This document shows positions 49,679 through 62,268 of a stretch of 64,000 nucleotides of DNA, piece after piece. The notes beneath the pieces were generated by a model, which saw only the letters and a program-made list of their open reading frames with translations, searched no databases and was not told where the DNA came from. Within the stretch, counting starts at the first letter, position 1; each line of letters opens with the position of its first letter. This DNA comes from Hyalella azteca (lineage: Eukaryota > Arthropoda > Malacostraca > Amphipoda > Hyalellidae), in NCBI RefSeq assembly GCF_000764305.2, contig NW_025941452.1:1-64000 (forward strand), read 5' to 3'. Made by a program: the position numbers and the translations under genes.

Positions 49679-52600
49679 GCAGGTGTTTTGCTCTACAGTT
49701 TCAGTAAAGAGTCGCACCACTTGGCAGGTGGTGCAAATTTTACTAAATTTATTTTTAGTTGATGGGTTTCACAGCTAGAAAATCTATGGTAATCTATCTA
49801 AGTTCCGTGCATGAAAATCTATCAACTTCCGTGCATTCATCTTTTGCAACAATCAGTGTTGCAAGAGATAAATAACACGACATGAATTTCAACAATATTG
49901 GAGTCAACCTTTTCAATGATCTAAACAGAAGGATACACAAACTAAAAACAAAATAACTCACCAACTGCAACAACACCCAAATAAATCAGCAACAATAACT
50001 GCAACAACAACAAGAGCAGCAGCATGAAGGTCCTACATGTAGGGTTGTTTATGCAAGGCTGCCGCGCACACAGCTATTTGTTTAGTTGTTTATCCTTTCT
50101 GAGGTTTGTTAGTTTAGGTCCGAGGCGCCCAGCTCCTTTTATTGATTTTTCCCAGCGCCTCCATTGAATAGTGGGGAAAACACGAGCATATGTTCAATAA
50201 AACCCAGCCGACCTTATTCCGGGTACGCTTTTTTAATTAGATTCTTTGAAATACTTCTCAACAATTTATTTTCAGTGAAGTTCTTTTTTGTGAATGCGAG
50301 GGTAAGATTGAACGTGCACTGAAGCACAGACATTTGAATATTAGCTCAAGGTTTTTCTAAATGTTTTTATTTTTTGTAATTTACGTAGTTTTTGCCGTTG
50401 AGATTAAATGCTTCATCAAGTATCCGAGAGGACAATCAGCGTTGTCTCTCCAGCGAAAATATCGACTTCTGCTCAGTTCTGCTTACATTGCCTGGGCTGT
50501 GGCGGGAATTTCGACTTCTGCTCGTTCAATTTGGAAATAACTTTGAGATGAGCTTTCTTCGAGTTTCTCAAAATTCATCTCTATCAGTTCTTCATCTCGA
50601 TATTTTGCATGCACAACCTGCGCTCATACTTTTATCTGTTTCAAACTCATCCATTATTGTATTCTCTCAAAAATTCCTCTTACTTTAGCATTTTTTTTAT
50701 TCCGAGATGTATACTTCTCTGAAAATATTAATCATTGAATGTTACGTGATCGCTCACTGCGTAAAATTTTTGCACCAAAATTTATCCTCAGTTTTAAGCC
50801 AACGGTGTTTTAAGACCTAAATTGATCCAAAACTTTTAATAATATAAACTCGCCAAAACCTCATAAATCAACAGATCAAAGTATATTCACAAGTGTCTTT
50901 AATTATAGAGCAAATATTGCATTATATTTCAAATATTTGAATTAGACGTGTAAACTAAACAACCTCAGCTAAGGATTACATTCACTCAACATCATGAAAA
51001 TTTTCTTTATAAGAGATCTCGCGCCTCGCCTGATTAGAATTTTATAGAAACGTTGCGAGCTTTTCTGATGGATTCCGGGAGTGCGGCTGCGTTGATTGAA
51101 AACAGACGCGCGTTATTACGCTGACCCGCGCAAATGCTGCCGTGATGCCAGATTTTAATATTCGTGTCTGCCTAGACAATGACGGGCAACATGACAACGG
51201 ACTTCTTTTGGGGGGTTGATGCTTTTTTACTGCCGTAAGCTAATTCATATTCATATTTATTCATAATAGTACGGTAGATACTCCATAATTGAAGAAAAAC
51301 CCACCATATACATTCATATACGAAAAAATGGTGAAATTAATATTGTTAATTACGTTATAGATTATTATTTGATTAGTGTGGGATGTAATATGATTTTTCT
51401 TATGGGGACGTACTCTGAATTCATATTATTTTAGTTTTAATTTGCAGTAATTTCAGTTTCAACTCAGTGTTCAGGTAATAACTTTTAACCCTACGCGATT
51501 TTCGATAAAAGAATATCGTGGAGAACATTTTTAGATTAAGTAATAAATCGTTAAAATACTTTTAACTAAACATTATAATGTCTTCGAACATGTATCTTGC
51601 TACTCTCCTAACTCGTAAGTGGCGTTATTTTGGCCCTTTGACCATTGGATATTCTAAACCCGATGCAATACACTAACAATGATTTTTAAATGCAATCAAC
51701 CATAACCTTTATTATTTGACATTATAAATATTAAAAGCTCACCATTCCTATGAAGTGATTATTTTCCCATCGCAAATCACCTCTCTCACTCACCATAATT
51801 TCCTTGGCAATCCCCATGCAAAACATGCAAAACCAACCTCACTCACCGCCCAATATTCCAGTTCTATTCCTCCCATAAAATCCCTACACTTTACCCCAAA
51901 TAATCACCTCCGAATTTTCTCATATAATCACCTCCCTCGCACAATCCCCCCTCCCCCCTCAGCAAATTAACCCCGAAGCCTCAGCGTCTTCTGCTGCTCA
52001 GCATTTGCCTTGTAGCTGAATTATTCGCGGGCCCAAATGAGAAAGAAATTAGCATTTGCGTACATTAATACGAGGTGCAACCATTAAAGTATACTGTATG
52101 TCTGTTGGTTACTACAGCTGTTGCACCTAATTCTACGCCCTAGAAATATGGCACTGAACACTGATAATTACTTGCTTATTTACTTGAAGTAACGTATAAT
52201 TTATGAGGTTATTAAGATTTAATTTAGTTTAATTTAATTTATTTAATGTCATTTCAACGTCAGATGCCTTGTTGTTAGAGACAAAAACATGGAGTGAAAA
52301 CCAAAATTTTGATCAACATTGCACTTTGTCATACATCAGTGGAAGAACTAACGTTTTGCGACGCCTCATTCAAAATTTATACAATATAGCACAGCAGCAA
52401 TATATCTTATATTGGTTTGTTCTGAAGCATTTACAGGTAACACGCCTTTAATTGTAGTCTCTATTTTCATTATGTCAGAGAAGATGCCGATAAAAGATTC
52501 CAGCAATCAGGGCCGACCGAGATTACAAAAGATTGCACGAACGTCTTAAGAATCTCGCGCCCCAAGTAAGGCGATTGCGTTGCATCAGCGAGAATTTTCA

Positions 52601-53329
52601 TCGGCAATTATAAGAGAGTTGGCCTCCTTAATATCATGGTTGTATGAACTGAAGAGACTGGCCGGCCGTGCAAAACTAGAGCACAACATTCGGCAAATTG
52701 TAATTGGTCTTGTAATAGGTCCAAATTGTAATAGGTCTAGCGCCTATTTATACATATATTGATTTGCGTGACAGGCAAAAATAATTAACTGCTAGATAAT
52801 CTAGTTTTATTTATCAAATTGCAAGTTTAAAAACAGATTGCAATGAAAATTTAATGATCATTTTTTCACTATAAATTCTGTTGTATAAAGTGATACACGT
52901 ACGTGAAATTTGGGAAGTGTAACAAAGACAAGCAATGACGAAAGAATAATAGGAAAGTAAGTGAGAATATGAGGGCAAAATCTAGCTGGCAATTAAGGTG
53001 AAGGTGTAAAGCAGCTAACAAGGTCCGCCTAATAGGCTTTATTAAGGAATCAATTAACAGGGAAATACCGCCAGACGCGCAAAATTGCCGTGCCTTGTCA
53101 GCAGCGTCGCGTGCTTTAACTTCATCATAGGTCCTGTCAAGACAAATATTTCTGAACATTTTATCGGTACGGAAAATAATGTTCACATTTTTTGATCCAC
53201 ATTCTGGTCCGTTCACTGAAAAAGAATCCGTCAATAAACTATCTTAGAGTGGGTAATTAATTTTGTAAAAGATGTTTGTGATATGATAATCGGACGATAG
53301 TCGAAGATACCGAAGATATACTTTAATTG
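49679..53329. other. AT-rich unique sequence, no gene recognised
   Basis: Contains a CAA/CAG triplet-rich tract at about 49970-50025 followed by the palindrome CCTACATGTAGG (50032-50043), and a C-rich, G-poor stretch at about 51760-51970. A minus ORF of 121 codons (52869-53234) is not recognisable. Confidence 0.5.
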
Positions 53330-54176
53330 TGTTGAACGTAATCAACCCATTGTGCTGATTACAATCAACCCATTGTGTTGATTACAATCAACCCATTGTG
53401 TTGATTACAATCAACCCATTGTGTTGATTGCAATTAACCCATTGTGTTGAACGTAATCAACCCATTGTATTGAACATAATCAACTCATTGTGTTGAACGT
53501 AATTAACCCATTGTGTTGAACGTATTCAACCCATTGTGTTGAACGTAATCAACTCATTGTGTTGAACGTTATCAACCCATTGTGTTCAACGTTATCAACC
53601 CATTGTGTTGAACGTTATCAACCCATTGTGTTCAACGTTATCAACCCATTGTGTTGAACGTTATCAACCCACTGTGTTGAACGTAATCAACCCGTTGTGT
53701 TGAACGTATTCAACCCATTGTGTTAAACGTAATCAACCCACTGTGATGAACGTAATCAACCCATCGTGTTGAACGTAATCAACCCATCGTGTTGAACGTA
53801 ATCAACCCATTGTGTTGAACGTAATCAACCCGTTGTGTTCAACGTTATCAACCCATTGTGTTCAACGTTATCAACCCATTGTGTTGAACGTAATCAACTC
53901 ATTGTGTTGAACGTAATTAACCCATTGTGTTGAACGTATTCAACCCGTTGTGTTAAACGTAATCAACCCACTGTGATGAACGTAATCAACCCATCGTGTT
54001 GAACGTAATCAACCCATTGTGTTGAACGTAATCAACCCATTGTGTTGAACGTAATCAACCCATTGTGATGAACGTTATCAACCCATTGTGATGAACGTTA
54101 TCAACCCGTTGTGTTGAACGTATTCAACCCATTGTGTTAAACGTAATCAACCCATTGTGTTCAACGTTATCAACCC
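53330..54176. repeat. 23-bp minisatellite, about 37 units
   Basis: The unit is GTTGAACGTAATCAACCCAT plus TGT, at steady 23-bp spacing. Each unit holds inverted arms GTTGA and TCAAC, around ACGTAA or ACGTTA. Left-end units use GATTACAATCAAC. A longer block (units with GTATTCAACCC, then GTTAAACG, then GTGATGAACG) is repeated at about 53690-53760 and 53935-54000, showing a higher-order duplication. Confidence 0.97.
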
Positions 54177-55080
54177 TCGTCACTGTTGAGCACATGGGTC
54201 CCTCTCATCCGAGGGAAGCTGGCATGGCCGAGGGCAATAATTATTTTTCGCAATTATACTTGGCGAGGCGCGTGAGAATTTGAGACGCCCAAACTTTATT
54301 GGAAATTTTCAGCTTCTTTGATATCGTTCGATGAAAGTCCACCTATGAGATCCATTTTCTTATAAGATTTATAGGCTTAAATTGTTCGACCGAAACTCGG
54401 ATTTGGAGGAATTACTCAACAATCACAAGGGAATTGCCACGAGGGCGACAAAAAATTAGAGTAGTTCTTTCTGGTGATCATTTTTTCTGTGATTATAAGA
54501 AACATTTGTTTCATATATATATATATGCATTATCCGACAATTTCTTTAAATAGACAACGGAAAACAGTGTCAGCAAACTATCTATTTAATCAGATCTCTG
54601 CTCTAGAACTGAATAAAAATTCCTACCATTTGAAAAACTAATGGGAATTTAGAAGATGAACATCCGATGCAATAAGCAGCAAATGTCTCAGCCAATTAAT
54701 TTAAAATATATATCTACCCGGAAATACTTTTTCCGTCATCGCGAGTTCAGAAATCTTAGAACTGCAACCCTTGATAATTATAAGTTGATGAAAAGTCAGA
54801 CATGAAAACTCTTAAAAAATTTCACCTCAAGTTCTCATTTCCCTCTTCAAATATATAAACAACAACGAAACCGCTGCCAAATGAAGCTTCTCAAATATTT
54901 GGGTGTATAATTTTTTTTTAACGAAATTCATCCTACAAGATTTATTATTTTCACCGCAAAGACGCCCGTCATTATGCAATGCAGAAGAATCCGTGCAACG
55001 CTGCATCCCGCCATGTCAGCTAAGCCAGCTTAGCGCGCACAAATTGAGCCAGCGGCTTGATGTATACCGGCTTATTGTGA
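54177..55080. other. Unique sequence, no feature recognised
   Basis: A (TA)n run lies at about 54514-54526. No coding signal is supported. Confidence 0.5.
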
Positions 55081-55551
55081 CACTTCAGGGTTGTGGCACA
55101 CGTGCGTCAGGGTTGTGACACACGTGTGGCGGGGTTGTGACACACGTGTGTCAGGGTTGTGACACACGTGTGGCAGGGTTGTGACACACGTGTGGCGGGG
55201 TTGTGACACACGTGTGTCAGGGTTGTGACACACGTGTGGCAGGGTTGTGACACACGTGTGGCGGGGTTGTGACACACGTGTGTCAGGGTTGTGACACACG
55301 TGTGGCAGGGTTGTGACACACGTGTGGCGGGGTTGTGACACACGTGTGTCAGGGTTGTGACACACGTGTGGCAGGGTTGTGACACACGTGTGGCGGGGTT
55401 GTGACACACGTGTGTCAGGGTTGTGACACACGTGTGGCAGGGTTGTGACACACGTGTAGTAGGGTTGTGACACACGTGTGTTAGGGTTGTGACACACGTG
55501 TGGCAGGGATGTGACACACGTGTCAGGGTTGCGACACACGTGTGGCAGGAG
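55081..55551. repeat. 22-bp minisatellite with CACGTG in every unit
   Basis: The unit is GGGTTGTGACACACGTGTGG plus CA, about 21 units. Each contains CACGTG, and units ending TGTCA contain the perfect 16-bp palindrome TGACACACGTGTGTCA. The unit types TGTCAGGG, TGGCAGGG and TGGCGGGG recur in fixed order about five times, a 66-bp higher-order repeat. Since 66 is divisible by three, minus ORFs of 162 and 136 codons (CHTCVTT/THVCHNP repeats) run through it and are not regarded as genes. CACGTG is the E-box bound by several bHLH factors; any binding here is inference. Confidence 0.97.
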
Positions 55552-55649
55552 TTTCATCATGTGATGGCACAGTATTACTGGGAGCTTTCATAAGTCAGGT
55601 TTGAAGAGCGTGACACACACGTGAGTCTGTGACGTCACACTTTGAGACA

Positions 55650-55905
55650 CATAATAAGTGTGTCAGAGTGGTATGCAGGTGTGTCAGAGTGGTATGATAA
55701 TCACACAGTACAAGTGTGTCACAGTGTCACTCTACAAGATATTTTATCTTAATGGCACACAGGAGGTATATGGGCCGCTTGAATTTCGTCACCACACCAT
55801 CGGTACACCACACCAGTGCCAGTCATCACACCACATCAGAACACCACACCACTGCCAGTCATCACACCACACCACTGCCAGTCATCACACTATCACACCA
55901 CCCGC
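55650..55905. repeat. Degenerate GTGTCAGAGTGGTAT and CACACCACTGCCAGTCAT repeats
   Basis: GTGTGTCAGAGTGGTATG occurs twice near 55661 and 55680. Farther right, CCAGTCATCACACCACA and CACACCACTGCCAGTCATCA occur several times (about 55816-55890). The ACAC/TGTG theme continues from the 22-bp array, suggesting related origin. Confidence 0.8.
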
Positions 55906-57630
55906 TGTTCCCGCGCCGGTTTCCACAATTTAGAGAAGCTGCCGCCCCGGTTTTTGTGGGCATTTTTTCCACACCGCAGCGCTACTGGAAATCACGACTG
56001 GTTTGCTTTTATGTGGAGCACCAAAAATAAAGAAAAAATCCTGCTAAATGAGAAAACATGGCATAACCTGACGAGCGACCGGCAGGAATTAAATCATTGG
56101 GCGCGGAAATTATGAAATAAATGCTCGAGAAATTCATTTAGAAGATTCTTGGTTTGGTGCAAGAAAGTTATTGCATTTCATTATATATATCGGCGAGCAA
56201 AATAGTGGATATATAAATGGAACTGTTTTGCTTTCTTCACGCGCTAAATTTAGCCTTGAGGGAGAAAAAAGAAGTTGTAAGTTATCCTCTTGCAATACAT
56301 TACAACGATTCCGACAGCGAATTACATGCAAAAATTGCCAAGAAAAAAAATTCCTCTTGAAAATTAAATATAACAAAGCGATCTACGTAAATCACTATAA
56401 TTGATCAATGACTTCATGTGTCTAATTAATTATCCATTCGAGATCAATTTTGGAATCAATCACAACATTTGATCAGTCATCATAATCAATCCTGGCTTTT
56501 GTAAATTTTGCCCCATCAACAATTCTGAAGACTTGCGCGGATATAAAAATTTGATTGGAAGTCTAAACCCTTAAAATTAAAAAAATCTTAGCGTCTGCGC
56601 TGGATGAATGGGTATACATATCCAGCGTTTTACTTTATAACCAAGCAACATGATGAGTTGTATAGGAATAACACAAGCTCAAATTACGGGAATATTATAA
56701 TGCAACCGGTCACAACAATGGTAGTCAAAGGATTTCGATAAATACAATACAAATTAATTGTAATTTATTATGGATGATACGCCATTTAATTGATTATTAA
56801 TTGTGCAAGACGAGGCCTCCTGAGGAGCAGAACAAGCATAGCGTGCAAGCGACCTCGCGAGACCAGGCCGCGACACAAAGCAAATTACACTCAGTGGCAG
56901 CGATGCATCAAACGTCTTTTCTGGACCCGACACACCAAAGCTATGATTCCTTAACTATTAACAAGGCTCATAAATGACCTGCAGTTCTGTTCATAAACTT
57001 ATTGTCTATAGAATGTCAATTTCCTGCCCCTGACACGCATCAGATGGTAATTAATTTCTCTATTGTGTGGATTTGCTTTGAGTGTGCAATCGCTGATGCT
57101 TGTTCATTTCCAAATTGTTAATATGAATATGAACTGATTATTGTTGGTTTCGACGTAAGACTGCATTATTTGATATTGCATCATAATTAATAATATCCAA
57201 ACGCGATCAAAATTTCAAAAGCTGCTATCTGAAAACATCAGTTAAGACACTTTACCATCTGATAGGAATCAGATCATTTTTTCCAATATTGTAATTCTGC
57301 AATAAGAAAATCTACTTTCTATGAAAACTTTCTTGTGTTTGCTTATATAAAACTTTGCGTGCATTATATGCTCTATCTTCACAAGTCTTGATCTATCATA
57401 ATATGCGCAAAGGCTTCTACAAAGCCATACAACGATACAACATTATTCATCCTTTACGAGGTTATAGCGGTACGGTTTAAAGGAAAAATTCTTTGGTCTC
57501 GTTTAAACATGCAAGAAATCTTGAAGATCTCAGAGCAGAACTGTCCAAGGCAAGTCAATAAAGACGGCAATTAAGGTGACGAAGATGTGAGTCCAGTCGG
57601 TGCGTGTGTGACTGATGCCGTCTGTGACAC
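55906..57630. other. AT-rich unique sequence, no gene recognised
   Basis: Small ORFs on both strands only. Nothing can be named. Confidence 0.5.
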
Positions 57631-57965
57631 ACCTACACGTCACGAAACGTAAACTGACCACATCACTTTTATTTATGGCTTTATCTTTTATGATAAAGCA
57701 CATTTATTTATGGCCTTATCATCACTTTTATTTATGGCTTTATCTTTTATGATAAACCACATTTATTTATGGCTTTATCATCACTTTTATTTATGGCTTA
57801 TCCTACACGTCACGAAACGTAAACTGACCACATCGCTTTTATTTATGGCTTTATCTTTTATGATAAAGCACATTTATTTATGGCTTTATCATCACTTTTA
57901 TTTATGGCTAATCCTACACGTCACGAAACGTAAACTGACCACATCACTTTTATTTATGGCTTTGC
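57631..57965. repeat. Compound repeat: 111-bp unit with nested 59-bp duplication
   Basis: CTACACGTCACGAAACGTAA starts copies at about 57633, 57803 and 57914. Each is followed by CTGACCACATC and CTTTTATTTATGGCTTTATC. The first copy is longer because a 59-bp segment (CACTTTTATTTATGGCTTTA through GATAAAGCACATTTATTTAT) is doubled inside it. The ORF 57710-58069 is a by-product. Confidence 0.92.
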
Positions 57966-60701
57966 AGAAATGGTTAATATGGCCTCAGTATCTGTGCGAT
58001 ATATATGATACGTTGGACCTCCAACAATATTTTTCTATTGTACGCTCGAAATATGCATTTGAAAGTTGAATGCTGTATGGCTGTACATGAGGCCAACATG
58101 CATTATATTCTCGATATTCAACATTTGAAATGAATCCATACAGAACATTATGCATTCACTCGTATAAACTAAATTGACAATGATTAAAATGCAAAAGCCT
58201 AATAGTAAACATGAAAAAATATTATGCATGTATTGTAGAACTCTACAATTTTCGAAAACAAATTTCCGAATCAAATTTTTCGTTGATTATTCTTTCACTT
58301 TGCATTAAGAATTAAGTCACCTTGTCATGGAGTGACGCAAAATCTTCTTTAACGTGACTTTTTGAATTTTTTAAAAATCGGCATTATACCTGGTGGGCAT
58401 TGTGTGCTTCCGATTAACGTTTTAACGCATCCGCTGCATCGGAATGGCGTTTGATCCGCAGACACACATTCAAATCCGGAGCGCAGGAAACTTCCAGTTA
58501 AGGTAATGGACGAAACATTAGCGTCTGGTTCTCGAATACAGCAGATTAATGCAAATCAAAAAATCATTCGATCGAATATCGGAAATTTAACATTTATTTT
58601 AAAATCTTTTGATACATGTGATTTTTGTAATTTTTTTTATTCGGCTATTCCTAAAATTTAGTCATTTTCCAAATAAATTGCATTCATTTTTACAATTTTG
58701 AACATTCTAATTTTAATTTTATTTCTTTCTGAATTCATTTCAGAAAGCCAGAAAGCTGTGGAACATCGTCCTGTGCTCCCCAAACTGATATCATAATATT
58801 ACTTTATTGTAAACAGTTTTGAATGAATGGATTTAACCGTGAATGATCAGCATTGTAAATCCTGAATTAATTCAACAAGTACATTTTAACTTCACGAAAA
58901 AATCATTGACCTAGCATCAGTAATTTTTTAGGCAAACACCAGGAATTCTAAGTGGTTGTTAACTATTAAAATATCTACGTTTTTATTAAAAGGAAAACTC
59001 TGCAATTAGTACCACAAATCTACAGGACTTTTACCCTTTTATCTGCAAAGATTTTGGCTTTTACAAACCCGGCTAAAATTTATCTTAAAATTGACACGAA
59101 ATGTCAACACAAATGCAAATCGTCTTACACTTTTTTTGAGAACAACCGATTTTTAATGAAAAACTATGAAATTTCTTTATTATTTTGGCATTTCTCATAG
59201 TTTAAATAAAGAACGCAGCCCAAAATTTCGTGAAGTGAACTAATTCAAATCATTAGAGTGACCTTTATTTTAATTCTCCAAGAAAGCGCTTGGAAGTTAT
59301 TATGTTTATTACATTAATTAACATGAACGAGTTTGTTTTGAAATCGATAGTACATAACAGCCGTTTACTGTACGAAAAGACTGCTTAGACATGCACACCA
59401 TATTGTGTAGAATCTTCGACGCAGAATCGAGTTGAACTTTCCGTTTGAAGTCCCGAGTGAAAATTCATTCGACTTCGTTTTGCGTTTCTCCTGAATTTTT
59501 TTGGTCTCAACGGACAGCAGAGGCAACGCCGGTTTTCCAAAGTCAGTTCCCCATCGTATCAGTTTCTCAAAGCACCAGCAAAAAAAGTAGGTGGGGAAGA
59601 GCCATGGCAAAAGAGGCCTTGCTCTCCATTCAAATTGCCGTCATAAGGCTCAGATCCTTGTTAATCAGCTGATAAACGAGCGGCACCGGCATGAGCTACA
59701 AGCATCGTAACGAGCCGTGTTCACGGGACCGCGCACAATGATCGCTCAGCGGTGTGCGAGAGAACGAGACTTTAGCCTGCGCTATTGCTGTGCATCCATG
59801 GAGGCTTACGTACTTACAAAACCCGCTGGGGTCGGCAAAAATTAACGCTCAGTACGTAGGTTGAAAGTAGCCATGATTGCTAGGCTACATGCATTTATAT
59901 TGATCTTCCATCTAAGCCAGGCTTTCGAACTTTCAGAGTCAATATATAGGCATGTTCAGTTGATGCACGGAAAGGCGATAAAGTGCAACCATGATTGTGT
60001 GGCGGAATGTGTTCATACTAGTTGAGTATAATTAACGATTATAAGAGTATATTTAGAGTGATTCTCGGGCTCAAAAAATTGAGAAACAAATTAATCACGT
60101 GTATAAAATGGCAGCGCTTTGCTAGACCGAATATTTAATACGTAATTTTAAAGTGGAATTCACCCTAAAGACGTTGAAACGCTTACGAGTTCCCATTTAG
60201 CTACAGTTGACACAATTCGAGCACCTCAAATCAGGGAAATATTATATTAAAATTAGATATTTTAAAGCGAATAGAAATGTAGGAATTCATACATGTTTAC
60301 ATCTTCTGCAACATACTTATTGTAGACAATGGGGCAATGCTGCCCGTAAAAACCGCATTTAAGTTAATTTCGATAGCGTAAAGGTGCCACGTGGTCTATA
60401 ACTTCATGCATTAAGAAATTTTTAGTGACTTGTCACAATCCAATCATCATTCTATCTTTATTAACGAATACCACGCAGTTAAAACTAATGAAATGTCAAC
60501 AATATGAATTCGTAAGCTAAACATTCCCAATTATATTGTATTAAATTTACGCGCTTTACTATAAATATACTATCCCTCTCAGTTCTACCTTCCACCACAC
60601 TTCCCTTCCTCTCATTATCAACTTGTTCCTACCTACTGTATACCCTGTGACAACTATGCTCTTTACACGCTTTCTGTCCTCGATATTCTCCCTGAAGGTT
60701 G
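57966..60701. other. AT-rich unique sequence, no gene recognised
   Basis: ORFs up to 81 codons overlap on both strands near 59365-59672 and match no family. A pyrimidine-rich stretch lies at about 60570-60650. Confidence 0.5.
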
Positions 60702-60995
60702 AACAGCACTCGCATGCTCATGCATCACGCTCGTATCAACAGAATTAGGAGCAACATCACCGCAAGATCAACTCCAGTGCCGGCCCTGACGTGGTGTATG
60801 TAGAGCAGCACTCGCATGCTCGTGCATCACGCTCGTATCAACAGAATTAGGAGCAGCACTCGCATGCTCGTGCATCACGCTCGTATCAACAGAATTAGGA
60901 GCAGCACTCGCATGCTCATGCATCACGCTCGTATCAACAGAATTAGGAGCAACATCACCGCAAGATCAACTCCAGTGCCGAGGCTCAACTGCCGA
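60702..60995. repeat. 48-bp minisatellite with a longer interleaved unit
   Basis: CAGCACTCGCATGCTCRTGC begins units at 60704, 60806, 60854 and 60902, each followed by ATCACGCTCGTATCAACAGA. The first and last units continue into the same extra segment (ACATCACCGCAAGATCAACT, then CCAGTGCCG), so a longer compound unit was duplicated and the 48-bp core then expanded. Confidence 0.94.
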
Positions 60996-61500
60996 CCTCG
61001 TAAAGTGCGGCCGTAAACAACGACTCGGGATCATCGGTGCCGGTCCATCGGACAGCGCACCGCCTATACAACCTTAAGCATTGCCCTCTTAAGTACGAAG
61101 AATTACGCGAAATTTTTGCCCCAACTTCGGGGAGGTACGTGCATGTTTATCTGCCGTACATGGGCATCTCTTTACTGCTAAGTTATTTTCCGGTCTAACT
61201 GGGTACAAAGTTATGGACACGCAGCAAAATGAGATATGTCCGCAATATATTTATTAACATGTGACTGAATTTTTTACAAGCACTATGGCTAAATTAAGAC
61301 TCTGATTACCGTGGTACATTCTTTGTAAAAACAGCTCGTTGTGCCAAAATTTGCCTTGATCCACCGATGGTGTGTTGCACAACTTGCTCAATATGGCAAA
61401 CATTCATTCATACAATTTCACGCGTGAATTTACAGTTCCATGGAAATTTGTGCAAGAATATCCTGCCTTGCTATGACATCTCTTTATTTGGCAGGGTACA
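60996..61500. other. Unique sequence, no feature recognised
   Basis: No element or gene is visible. Confidence 0.45.
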
Positions 61501-61710
61501 CACCATACTGCCGGGCTGGTGCCAAGCATATGCCAGTCGCGGTCCAGTCCAATATTCTTTAATGCATTTCTATAGAAGCATTCACACCAGCCGTGCAAAG
61601 CAATGTCGTGCCCATGGTGTGAATGCTTCTATAGAAATGCATTGAAGCACATTGGACTGGACCGTAATTGGCATATGCCTGGAAAGTGTCCTGCAGTATA
61701 TGGTATGGAC
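61501..61710. repeat. Large hairpin (inverted repeat), arms about 90 bp, loop 25 nt
   Basis: 61561-61589 is perfectly complementary to 61615-61643 (29 bp). Outside this, GGTCCAGTCCAAT (61541-61553) pairs with 61651-61663, and GCATATGCC (61526-61534) with 61670-61678. Weaker pairing extends to about 61501 and 61710. The arms contain TTCTATAGAA, itself a palindrome. Both arms read the same peptide outward, one on each strand: WCECFYRNAL then IGLDR(D/N)WHM, in ORFs 61404-61598 (minus) and 61603-61836 (plus). This may be a foldback element, an inverted duplication of an exon remnant, or a hairpin-RNA source. Confidence 0.92.
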
Positions 61711-62106
61711 CCAGCCTCGGTGTATGTACGATGTTCAACTTACTTTTTTACTTTTATCTTCTCTAAATTCGATTTTTCTCGACTGTGTTGTCTGCACATT
61801 ATAATACTTGTCAAAGATATAATTTATTCACACTGAATTCAACTAATGCTGGAAAAAATCATATTAATTAGGTTATAGAAACACTGAACAGAACCATTTT
61901 GGAATGAAAATTTAAAATATAAACCGCGTCTTCGTTCGAACAATATCGTTGCACCTTAAAGCAAAGTATTCTAACAGGTAAGAATTAATGATACAATTAT
62001 TTGTATAAAGCTTTCAATTTCGTCGTAAAAGAGCTTATGAATGCAAGGTTGCAGAAACGATACGCTTCGCTGCACGCGCTGCCTGCTCTGCTCTGCTTAC
62101 TGAACC
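61711..62106. other. Unique sequence, no feature recognised
   Basis: AT-rich, nothing supported. Confidence 0.45.
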
Positions 62107-62230
62107 AACTCTGCACAGTCCTTTGTATAATTACTGTATGTTCTGCCAGCTGTGTGCTGTATACTGTAACAACTCTGCACAGTCTTTGTATAATTACTGT
62201 ATGTTTTGCCAGCTGTGTGCTGTATACTGT
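62107..62230. repeat. 64-bp duplication cut short at an adapter
   Basis: AACTCTGCACAGTCCTTTGT at 62107 recurs at 62171 (with one C fewer). Each continues through TTACTGTATGTT, GCCAGCTGTGTGCTG and TATACTGT. The second copy stops exactly where the library adapter begins at 62231, so the true extent of this array is unknown. Confidence 0.92.
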
Positions 62231-62268
62231 CTGTCTCTTATACACATCTAGATGTGTATAAGAGACAG
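62231..62268. other. Nextera mate-pair junction adapter left in the assembly
   Basis: CTGTCTCTTATACACATCT is immediately followed by its exact reverse complement, making a perfect 38-bp palindrome. This 19-bp word is the Tn5 mosaic-end sequence used in Nextera libraries, and the head-to-head form is the mate-pair circularisation junction. An N follows at 62269. It is synthetic, not genomic, and the sequences on its two sides may not be neighbours in the genome. Confidence 0.98.

Noticed and set aside
49950..50030. CAA/CAG tract as a polyglutamine coding exon
   Set aside because: Short, interrupted by stops on the plus strand, and no flanking exon signals.
53330..54176. CRISPR-like regular array
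   Set aside because: Units are contiguous with no unique spacers; this and the other arrays are eukaryotic minisatellites.
55072..55560. 162- and 136-codon minus ORFs with Cys/His-rich repeats (zinc-finger-like look)
   Set aside because: Translation of a 22-bp array in two frames; Cys/His spacing merely reflects the 66-bp higher-order unit.
62231..62268. Natural 38-bp palindrome or tiny transposon end
   Set aside because: Exact match to the synthetic Nextera mate-pair junction, with an adjacent N.
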